From NCBI GenBank assembly GCA_902500785.1, contig CABVRW010000036.1, forward strand, positions 2,967-36,536: 33,570 nt of DNA. The letters are read 5' to 3'. The stretch comes from an uncultured Nitrospira sp. (GTDB taxonomy: Bacteria > Nitrospirota > Nitrospiria > Nitrospirales > Nitrospiraceae). Position 1 is the stretch's first letter; each line of letters begins with the position of its first letter. Both the position numbers and the translations under genes were made by a program. Below are positions 24,860-31,549 of this stretch, in pieces. The notes beneath the pieces are model-generated. The model searched no databases, had not been told where the DNA came from, and saw only the letters and a list, made by a program, of their open reading frames with translations.

Positions 24860-25561
24860 ATGCGCCTCCAGGTGGCTTCCTACAATATTCATCGCGGATT
24901 TGGACGGGACGGGCGTTATGAGCCGCAGCGCATTCTGCAGGTGCTGCAGGAGTTGGACGCCGACATCATCGCCTTGCAGGAAGTCGATCTATTGAGGCCG
25001 GGGACTCCCCAGATTTTGCCGTGGTTGGCGGCGAGAACGAACTTGACGGCGGTTGCTGGAATGGTGCAGTCGAAACCGGAAGGAGACTATGGCAATGCGT
25101 TGCTGACCCGGTTTCCCATCAAGGAGGTGAGGCGATGGGATCTTTCCGTCGGGACCCACGAGCCTCGAGGTGTGTTAGATCTCGATGTGAATTGGAACGG
25201 TCGATCCATTCGGGTACTCAATACACATTTAGGGTTATGGCCCCGCGAACGTTTCAAACAAGTGCAACGATTGCTTGAACTATTAGATGTGCGGCGACCC
25301 GATCTAACCCTATTAATGGGAGACCTCAATGAGTGGCAAGTCCGGGGGAAGTTGTTACAGGGACTCCGTCGAATGTTCGGTTCCCCCGCTGCTCCAGTCA
25401 CCTTTCCCGCTCGATGGCCCTTATTGGCACTGGACCGAATCTGGGCTGCGCCGGCATCGGCTCTTGTGGCAATTCAAGCCCATAGGACGATCTTGAGCCG
25501 GAACGCTTCCGATCACCTGCCCGTACGCGCGGAGATTGCTCTGGAGGACAGCCTCACCTGA
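24860..25561 (+). CDS. Endonuclease/exonuclease/phosphatase family protein (YbhP-like)
   Basis: A 233-aa protein with the full metal-dependent hydrolase signature: VASYNIHRGFG at the start, ALQEVD with the metal-binding Glu, LNTHLGLW, MGDLNEW and C-terminal RNASDHLPV. Members cut phosphodiesters in nucleic acids or lipids. Beside a phospholipase D gene the substrate may be a phospholipid, as proposed for YbhP-type neighbours (inference). No signal peptide is present from this start. The start at 24860 is chosen because the fold begins at once and GAGGGA lies nine bases upstream; the upstream in-frame ATG at 24647 adds 71 poorly structured residues. Nothing else was seen in 24610-24859. Confidence 0.87.
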   Translation: MRLQVASYNIHRGFGRDGRYEPQRILQVLQELDADIIALQEVDLLRPGTPQILPWLAARTNLTAVAGMVQSKPEGDYGNALLTRFPIKEVRRWDLSVGTHEPRGVLDLDVNWNGRSIRVLNTHLGLWPRERFKQVQRLLELLDVRRPDLTLLMGDLNEWQVRGKLLQGLRRMFGSPAAPVTFPARWPLLALDRIWAAPASALVAIQAHRTILSRNASDHLPVRAEIALEDSLT

Positions 25562-25566
25562 AGAGA

Positions 25567-26037
25567 TCAGGTCTGCGCCATCAAGGGCATCTCGGATGAC
25601 TCAGGAAGTTCAATAGAATACTGGCCACGTCCTAGATACTTCAAACGAAGTTGGCCGATTCGGCTCAGCCGATCCACTTCCGAAAAAACTTGGTTCCACG
25701 TCAGTGTCGGACAGGCCCGTACGAGCATATCCAAATCGCATCGTTGGACCCTTGAGAACACATCCAGAATCATAGTGGCCGCATGACTGTCTCCGTCCGA
25801 GGTGTGGCGAGGTAGATCCGGCCGCGCAATCGATGCGTCGGCATGGGACTGCGTGCTGAATCGCACGGCGCAACGCGGGCAGTAGGTGTGCGTGAGGTGA
25901 TATTCGCCGCTCGACAAATGATGCAGGCTGAGAAAAGTGTCAAGAGGACCCCAGCTTTCTTCCATTCCCTCGGCCTGCACAAATTCTCTCACGCTATTGC
26001 ACGCGCAGCAAATGGGAATGACTATGGCAGTGCTCAT
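25567..26037 (-). CDS. Zinc-ribbon and winged-helix-like protein, possible regulator (156 aa)
   Basis: The N-terminal half has two Cys pairs, C10/C13 (ICCACNSVREF) and C53/C56 (YCPRCAVRF). A W and H-rich stretch between them resembles the IC-x-x-C ... CP-x-C module often attached to bacterial signalling proteins. The C-terminal half (about 90-150, MILDVFSRVQRCDLDMLVRACP, then LTWNQVFSEVDRLSRIGQL, then LKYLGRGQYSIEL) has the helix-helix-strand-turn-strand pattern of a winged helix. This is the only protein in the window that could bind DNA. The start at 26037 has GGAGGGG upstream. Its promoter carries one of the two perfect CTAGG dyads. Function is unproven. Confidence 0.7.
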   Translation of the reverse strand: MSTAIVIPICCACNSVREFVQAEGMEESWGPLDTFLSLHHLSSGEYHLTHTYCPRCAVRFSTQSHADASIARPDLPRHTSDGDSHAATMILDVFSRVQRCDLDMLVRACPTLTWNQVFSEVDRLSRIGQLRLKYLGRGQYSIELPESSEMPLMAQT

Positions 26038-26092
26038 ATGCCCCTCCATGGTAACGGTGTGAACTGCCTTCCAGAGACGAATCGTACGCCCC

Positions 26093-26138
26093 ATATTAGG
26101 AACATTGGCCTAGGCGGAGAACTAGGACAACTCCTAGT
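26093..26138 (-). promoter_or_regulatory. CTAGG-box promoter of the winged-helix-like gene
   Basis: A perfect dyad: on the minus strand ACTAGGA-GTTG-TCCTAGT (26138-26121). The -10 TAATAT lies at 26098-26093, 22 bases downstream. Predicted start near 26086, leader about 49 bases. A further CCTAGG lies at 26110-26115 between the two elements. Confidence 0.75.
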
Positions 26139-26192
26139 TTCGTTCCTCGTAGGTCATAAACGCATCGACAATTCCTCGTCCCGGTGCCCGGT

Positions 26193-26229
26193 CAGACCAC
26201 CCCCGCACGCTGGGTTCGGGGGTGGTCTG
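26193..26229. terminator. Strong hairpin after the cupredoxin-like gene
   Basis: CAGACCACCCCC (26193-26204) pairs perfectly over 12 bp with GGGGGTGGTCTG (26218-26229), with a 13-base loop. It starts 18 bases after the stop of the minus-strand cupredoxin-like gene. No T-tract follows on either strand, so it is a hairpin-type terminator or barrier between that gene and the next promoter. Confidence 0.55.
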
Positions 26230-26247
26230 TGGTCATGGACTGTACGG

Positions 26248-26685
26248 CTATTGAACAGTGATTGAACCGTGGGTATCGGCCAGGCTGGTATGGGTATCGC
26301 CGGAAGGTCGAACCGAATACTTGACCGTACCGATACGACTGAAGCAGAGGCCTGCGGTTTCATTGCTGGCCAAGGTCGTGGAATTGTCCACGCCCATGCC
26401 CATCGCTTTGGAGAACCCGTTTCGGCAGGACACTGTATGTTCGAGCGGCCCATCGATCGTCACGGTGACGGAGTCCTGTCGCTGATTGATCCAGCGGACC
26501 TCGTCGCCCGCGCTGACCGTCAATGCAGTAGGCGCGATCGTCTCGTTGATGACGATGTTCTTGACGATACCCGTCTTGGTGCCTGCCTGGGTTTCTGTGC
26601 GGGTTTTCGTCGCCGTCGGAGAGCTGGAGCAGGCGGCCAACGAAATAAGTGCCATTGCGAGAATCGAATGTAGAACAATCTTCAT
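26248..26685 (-). CDS. Cupredoxin-like lipoprotein lacking a full copper site
   Basis: A 145-aa lipoprotein with lipobox SLAAC (C19). The mature part follows the cupredoxin plan: IVINETIAPTALTVSAGDEVRWINQRQDSVTVTIDGP, a potential ligand His in LEHTVSC, and a final AGLCFSRIGTVKYSVRPSG. In plastocyanin-like proteins the last loop is C-x-x-H-x-x-M, but here no His or Met follows, so a type 1 copper site looks incomplete. Two extra cysteines could form a disulfide. The start at 26685 has GAGGAGG seven bases upstream. It may be under the back-facing side of the dyad at 26831-26848 (TACTGT at 26808-26803). Confidence 0.8.
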   Translation of the reverse strand: MKIVLHSILAMALISLAACSSSPTATKTRTETQAGTKTGIVKNIVINETIAPTALTVSAGDEVRWINQRQDSVTVTIDGPLEHTVSCRNGFSKAMGMGVDNSTTLASNETAGLCFSRIGTVKYSVRPSGDTHTSLADTHGSITVQ

Positions 26686-26830
26686 GGTGTTCCTCCTCGG
26701 TGAAATAAATGTGATACTGGTATTATCCCCAAGCCTGTTATGAGGCGAACTCGAAGCCATGCTTCTCCATCGTAGGTTCGCATGTCATCTCTTTGGTGTC
26801 TCACAGTACCCAGGTCTGGGTTGTCCCCAT

Positions 26831-26876
26831 ACTCGGGAGACCCCCAGTATGCGTGCAGGGCATGCCTGGTTATGGT
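26831..26876 (+). promoter_or_regulatory. CTAGG-box promoter of the DUF6279 gene, possibly bidirectional
   Basis: The dyad at 26831-26848 is ACTCGGG-AGAC-CCCCAGT. TATGGT lies at 26871-26876, 22 bases downstream on the plus strand. On the minus strand TACTGT lies at the same distance (26808-26803), facing the cupredoxin-like gene. The predicted plus-strand start near 26884 rules out upstream start codons for the DUF6279 gene. Confidence 0.65.
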
Positions 26877-26922
26877 TAGTGGTGAAGATAGAGTGTCTTG
26901 CAAGGCGTTTCGACTCCCCCGG

Positions 26923-27810
26923 ATGAACGAGGTTCCTGTGACCAAGGTGACTCCGCACAGAGGGGCGGCTGCTCGAAGCATGGCGCTCTGGCTCGCGGCG
27001 CTGCTGCTCTTGCTCAATGGCTGCGCGCTGACGTTCGGCTATCGGCATGCCGATTGGATGATCCGTTGGCAATTGGATCACTACCTGGATCTCACCTCGA
27101 GTCAACGCCGTGACGTGACCGCGCGATTGAAACCGTTACTCTCCCGGCACCGGGCGGAGGCGCTCCCGCAGTACGAGCAATTTCTGAAAAACCTGCAGGA
27201 GCGAGTGAGCCGGGGATTGACGCAGGAAGACCTGGAGTGGATGTATCGATCCTATGACCGGTTTCGAGCGGACCTCTTCGAGCGTCTCGTGCCGGACAGC
27301 AGCGCGCTGTTGATGAGCGTCAGCGAGAAGCAGGTTCGCTATCTCGAAAAGGTATTTCATAAGGAGGAGGCCAAGGCCGCGCCGAAGTTACAGGAGCCCG
27401 TATCGAAACGTCTTGAAGAGCGCACGAGAAAAATCCTGGCCAAGGCGGAGGATTGGCTCGGTCCTCTGAGTAGCGAACAAATTGCGAGGATTCGTCCCTT
27501 CACGTTTCTTATTCCGGACACCCAACCGGTCTGGGGGGACTATCGCCGGCAACGCCAAGAGGAGTTATTGATGTTGCTGCGCGAGCCTCTACCGGCCGAT
27601 GTCATGAGCCGGAATTTACGACAGATGTTCGTCGATTCCGATCAAACCGCTTCCGCGAAATATCGCGAAATGGTGACAGAATGGCGCGCATCCGTCGGGA
27701 CCTTGGTATTGGAAACCGACCGCATGCTCACGGCGCCCCAGCGGCGCAGGGCGATGGCGTCGATTCAGACGGTCATCGACGACCTGCGCACGCTGATTCG
27801 CGGTTCTTGA
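26923..27810 (+). CDS. DUF6279 family lipoprotein
   Basis: A 295-aa lipoprotein. The hydrophobic signal ends in the lipobox LLNGC (C34), and the next residues ALTFGYRHADWMIRWQLDHYLDLTSSQRRDV are the typical DUF6279 start (Y-x-x-AD, then DL-x-x-x-Q). The rest is alpha-helical and highly charged. Members are envelope proteins of unknown function. The start at 26923 agrees with the promoter at 26831-26876; an earlier in-frame start at 26782 would lie upstream of the transcription start, and GTG at 26938 is also possible. It ends directly against the stop of the 26-aa peptide gene on the other strand. Confidence 0.82.
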   Translation: MNEVPVTKVTPHRGAAARSMALWLAALLLLLNGCALTFGYRHADWMIRWQLDHYLDLTSSQRRDVTARLKPLLSRHRAEALPQYEQFLKNLQERVSRGLTQEDLEWMYRSYDRFRADLFERLVPDSSALLMSVSEKQVRYLEKVFHKEEAKAAPKLQEPVSKRLEERTRKILAKAEDWLGPLSSEQIARIRPFTFLIPDTQPVWGDYRRQRQEELLMLLREPLPADVMSRNLRQMFVDSDQTASAKYREMVTEWRASVGTLVLETDRMLTAPQRRRAMASIQTVIDDLRTLIRGS

Positions 27811-27891
27811 TCAGAACCCAACCACACCAAACAGCCACAGCACGAGAATCAGGCTGACCGGCACGCCAAGCAGCCACAGTAGAATAGGCAT
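27811..27891 (-). CDS. 26-aa hydrophobic membrane peptide
   Basis: A single membrane helix, starting MPILLWLLGVPVSLI and ending WLFGVVGF. The ORF is short but has a strong ribosome binding site (AAAGGAGAG about seven bases before the ATG) and its own CTAGG-box promoter. Its TGA abuts the stop of the DUF6279 gene with no spare base. No family is recognised with certainty. One-helix peptides of this size often act as toxins, regulators of membrane proteins or stress-induced small proteins. The rest of 27892-28166 shows nothing more than the promoter. Confidence 0.65.
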   Translation of the reverse strand: MPILLWLLGVPVSLILVLWLFGVVGF

Positions 27892-28023
27892 CTCGTCTCT
27901 CCTTTCCTGATGACAGATAAGACCCGGAAGGAAAGGGCACCGCACGTTCACGCGATGCCTCTTTCCTTCTCGGTAGAGCGGACATTTCCGATGCATCGAA
28001 GAGAAATGTGCGCTGCCATTCTG

Positions 28024-28069
28024 AGCATGCGCCAGACGGTCGACAGGGTGTACTAGGTGGATCCCTGGG
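28024..28069 (-). promoter_or_regulatory. CTAGG-box promoter of the 26-aa peptide gene
   Basis: On the minus strand the site at 28069-28052 reads CCCAGGG-ATCC-ACCTAGT. The proximal half is good and the distal half has the GGG core. A weak -10-like CATGCT lies at 28029-28024, 22 bases downstream. Leader length to the peptide start is about 125 bases. Confidence 0.5.
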
Positions 28070-28166
28070 AAAGTACCTGTCCGGGTGGGCTTGGCTTGTG
28101 GGTAGGAGAAGGCACACCGAATAACTGTCGATCGCGGGTGTTCATGGATCCTCTCGGCCGTCCCTC

Positions 28167-29899
28167 TCAATCGATCGTTTCATTCCCTCCGGTAGGCACG
28201 GTGTAACGCGCTTCGATCGCGGCGCGAATCACACGCCGGCTTTCGCTGGCCGAAAGTCCTGATTGAGCTTCTATCCCGTGGATCGTCCGTGCCAAGGTTT
28301 CATCCTTGATCACGTCTCTGACCCAGGTGGAGTAATCATGCGCCTGGAGATGATGCATCCAGGTTGCGTCATCCACGCCCTCGCCGAGTTGCATGAAGAG
28401 AAACAGATTTTGAGCGCGAAGATTGAACCGGCCGGAACCACCCGTGAAATAAAAACTCCGGTCCGCAGGCAATTCACCCTCGGCATACTTGCGCCGGTGC
28501 CGACGGCGTTCGATTGTGCTCCGGGCGATTTCTAAGACCACGGGAGGGAGCTGTGCGGCGCGATCCCACATGATCGCTCGGCCTGGTTCAAGTTCGGACA
28601 GGTCCAAGGCCGGTGCGGTTTGCCCAACTGCGGTGCAATAGGTATTGATCGTGTTCCCGGGTGATTTCCCCAGAGCGAATAGGATCGTCACGGTCTCGAG
28701 AATCGAAGATTCTATCTGGTCGGGGTGCACCGTGACGTAGATCATCCCGGCTAACTCTTTCGCGAGGATCAGCGTCCTGGGATTGCCATCAACGGGGAGG
28801 AGATGGTGGGTCTCATCGATGAGCATCCAGTGCGGCCGACCTGTTCTGGCACGAAGTTCCTGGAGCCTCGGAAGGAGGCTGATAAAAAATGAGGGGCGGT
28901 CCTGCAACGGCAACCCGGTAAGATTGACCACGACGTGGTTGTTCGGATTGGCTAAGGCGGTGAGAATCTCAGTGAGGCCGGGCCGGCCTGGGCTGTGCCG
29001 AGGATGGTTGCCTGTGGAAAATTTTCATAATCGCCTTCCGGATCGATGACGCACAATTGATACCCTCGCTCGCCTAACCGCTCCAGAAGTCCGGTGGCCA
29101 GCGTGGATTTCCCGCTGCCCGAGGTGCCGGCCAGCAACAGGTTCTGTCGGGCGGGATGAAGTGTCAGATCATTGCCGTTCTCCCGTTTGCCCAACAGGAT
29201 CTGATGCCTCGACACAGACTGTTCATGGACCCTCAAGTCGTTTTCCACCATATCGTCGATGAGTTCGCTCACGCCGGTTCCGTGATTGCCGCCGGTAGTA
29301 CGATCCGCCGTCTCTTTCAACATCGGCACGGCGTTGGCCACGGCGACGGCATATCCAGAATACGTCAGCATCGCGTGATCGTTTTCTCCGTCGCCGATGG
29401 CCGCGATGTTGTGCGGGGAGAGACCGAGCTGTTTCAAGGCCGCCGCTAAGCCGGTGGCCTTGTTCACACCGGGAGCAAGCACCATGACCGCGCCTTTATT
29501 AAAGATGATGCGCAATTCGAGGCCCAGATCACGAATCACGTCGAGCACGACGGTTTCGTAGGGCACGCGGGTGGCCACGATGGAATGGCCGATGCTGAGA
29601 TGCTGCACTCCACGGCGGCGCAATTCCTCTACGAACGCAGGCAGTGGAGCAGGGGCCAGGAGCGTGATTTTCTTGCTGGCCGGTCGATAGAGGACCGCTC
29701 CGTTCTCCGCGACGACCCGTTCACAGAGAGAGATTTGAGGGAACACGTCCAATAATTCCGGCAGGACTCGGCCCGAGACCACAATTAATTTTCGGCCGGA
29801 TGCCACGAGCCTCTCCATGGCTTCGATCGTGGCGTGGCCGACTGTTCCTGCGGTGGCCAGGGTCCCGTCATAGTCGGCAGCCAACGCTAAATATCGCAT
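28167..29899 (-). pseudogene. HAD-IIB phosphatase fused to HerA-like ATPase, split by a -1 frameshift
   Basis: The first ORF (29899-28952, 315 aa) starts with a HAD-IIB phosphatase: D9 and D11 in AADYDGTLA, NKATGL and the GDGENDHAML motif. It then enters an ATPase domain with Walker A GTSGSGKST. The second ORF (to 28167) continues the same ATPase, with Walker B WMLIDETHHLLP and the remaining C-terminal region, about 254 aa beyond an internal ATG. The frames differ by -1 and overlap without stops from about 29017 to 28955. Adding one base in the GC run at 28975-28988 restores one reading frame of about 577 aa. It may be a sequencing error, a real mutation or a slippage signal. The start is behind a CTAGG box. 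Confidence 0.8.
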
Positions 29900-29978
29900 C
29901 CCGGTTGTTCCTTCTCGGTTGGTCCTTCATAGGAGCTGTTGGTCGATTCACGCAAGCCATGGTGCACAAACTCTCGTC

Positions 29979-30024
29979 ATTACGATCTCGAACAGTTAGG
30001 AAGTCTACTAGGGAGGTTCCGAGC
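29979..30024 (-). promoter_or_regulatory. CTAGG-box promoter of the HAD-ATPase gene
   Basis: On the minus strand the dyad at 30024-30007 is GCTCGGA-ACCT-CCCTAGT with a full proximal half. CGTAAT lies at 29984-29979, 22 bases downstream. On the plus strand, facing the gene at 30077, the same distance holds only CAGAAA, so the main direction is probably minus. Confidence 0.58.
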
Positions 30025-30076
30025 TGGAGACTGTCCTGATCTGTGACAGAAAAAGATGGAGCGGGGGTTAGGGTAG

Positions 30077-31060
30077 ATGACGTATGTCCATCTTGGTCTC
30101 TGGGTCAGACATAGTTGTCTCGTGCTCGCATGTATGACGGCCTGCCTAGGCTGCACGACTCTGCTACCACCAACCCAACAGGGGGCGGCAACCGAATCGA
30201 CGCAACGATGCGTACCAGCCATGACCAAGCGGGCCCGCGCAGCTCCCATGCCGCGGCAACAGGAGCGCGCCGCCTCGTCGGCCTCAGCCTCGTCCCGGTT
30301 CAGTATCGACGCCTTGCGAGTGGCGGACGTGATCGGGGTCCTGCCCGTGATTGAGGAGATCGCCAGACGAAAGGACTCACCAGGGAAGACTGACGTAGAT
30401 ATGTTGATACTCCGTCAGCGCTTGACCGATCAAGTGTTACTGACCCTCTTCGAAGTGGCCTCAGCCACGGCGGAATTAACCTGTGAAAGGGACCGGGCCG
30501 ATCAGGTCGCGGACCGTCTTGACGAATTCGATAACGCACGGGTCAAGCGATTGACCATCGCCTCCATCGTGCTCGGAGGGGTCGCCGGGATCATCTCCGG
30601 CGGCGTGGGGCTGGCGGCCGGTACGAGCGCGGCCGGGAATGCCGCTGACGTGGCCGGCGGGGTGTTCGCCTCCTGGTTTGGAGTCTCGGCGCTCTTCGCC
30701 CACTCCGAAATCGACTTTCGCCATGACCGCAATGCCCTGCGGGAGTTGTGGGAGAATCCCTCGGACTCAACGATCTTTTCTCCGGGCATCTGGCGGTTTT
30801 TGCATCGCTCCCATACGGAAGGGATGAATGCTCCTCGTGAACAGATCGTAAATGCATGGCGGCAGGCCGGCCGTCTGGGCGCCGGCGGGTCAGAGGATGA
30901 AGATCATCGACAGGACCTGTTTTTTGGCCCCGGAGGCCGTTACGGAGCGGCCGAGTTACGCGCGCGTGCCTCCATGCTGGAAACTTTGGAGGCATCGATC
31001 AGAGTGGTGCATGAAGAGTTGGAAGTTCTGCTTCGGGAGATTGTCGACCAGATGGAGTAA
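30077..31060 (+). CDS. Putative lipoprotein of unknown function with a glycine-rich hydrophobic segment (327 aa)
   Basis: No family is recognised. The N-terminus is a signal-like segment rich in Cys (LVLACMTACLGC, residues 15-26); C19 or C26 could be lipidated, but neither lipobox is perfect. A helical region (about 70-155) precedes a hydrophobic Gly/Ala stretch (about 160-205, IASIVLGGVAGIISGGVGLAAG) like a glycine-zipper hairpin that could insert in a membrane. The C-terminal part is charged and helical and ends in a coiled-coil-like AELRARASMLETLEASIRVVHEELEVLL. The start at 30077 has only a G-rich leader. A low-affinity iron permease-like gene follows 35 bases later. Confidence 0.7.
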   Translation: MTYVHLGLWVRHSCLVLACMTACLGCTTLLPPTQQGAATESTQRCVPAMTKRARAAPMPRQQERAASSASASSRFSIDALRVADVIGVLPVIEEIARRKDSPGKTDVDMLILRQRLTDQVLLTLFEVASATAELTCERDRADQVADRLDEFDNARVKRLTIASIVLGGVAGIISGGVGLAAGTSAAGNAADVAGGVFASWFGVSALFAHSEIDFRHDRNALRELWENPSDSTIFSPGIWRFLHRSHTEGMNAPREQIVNAWRQAGRLGAGGSEDEDHRQDLFFGPGGRYGAAELRARASMLETLEASIRVVHEELEVLLREIVDQME

Positions 31061-31095
31061 GGCCCCGAAGCGTCTTAATAAGGAGGGAAGCCACG

Positions 31096-31536
31096 ATGAG
31101 GCGGAGAAGTCTGAAGACACGCGACGCTGGTCTGTTCAGCCGATTAGCGAATGAAGCCTCTCGGGTCTTGGGAAGCGTAGCTGCCTTCGGTGCTGCGCTT
31201 GGTATCGTGATTGTTTGGGGTTTGACTGGTCCCCTGTTTGGGTATAGCGATACGTGGCAATTGGTCATTAATACCGGAACAACGATTGTGACATTTCTGA
31301 TGGTCTTCCTGATTCAGAATACGCAGAACCGGGACAGCGCGGCGATCCAGTTGAAACTGGATGAGTTGATACGGTCCACAAAGGGAGCCCACAATGCCTT
31401 GCTGGATCTCGAGAAGCTCAGTGCGAATGATCTTGAAGACATTCGCACCCTCTATCAAACACTCGCGGAGAAAGCTCGTCACGAAAAAAAAGGGGGGTGG
31501 GGAGATACGGGCACTCCTGACGTGAATCCGGCATGA
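31096..31536 (+). CDS. Low-affinity iron permease-like membrane protein (Fet4 family)
   Basis: A 146-aa protein with two membrane helices (about 22-50, VLGSVAAFGAALGIVIVWGL, and 54-75, INTGTTIVTFLMVFLIQ). The signature QNTQNRDSAAIQLKLDELIR follows, as is typical of bacterial low-affinity iron permease family proteins. The yeast homologue Fet4 carries Fe(II); the short bacterial forms are not proved to transport. AGGAGGGAAG lies upstream of the ATG at 31096. Near the C-terminus a run of eight A followed by six G at 31484-31497 encodes EKKGG and is prone to slippage. Confidence 0.85.
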   Translation: MRRRSLKTRDAGLFSRLANEASRVLGSVAAFGAALGIVIVWGLTGPLFGYSDTWQLVINTGTTIVTFLMVFLIQNTQNRDSAAIQLKLDELIRSTKGAHNALLDLEKLSANDLEDIRTLYQTLAEKARHEKKGGWGDTGTPDVNPA

Positions 31537-31549
31537 ATCTCGTCGCTGA

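Noticed and set aside
26193-26229. The 12-bp inverted repeat as an attachment or mobile-element end
   Set aside because: There is no transposase, integrase or target duplication nearby; its place just after a stop codon fits a terminator hairpin better.
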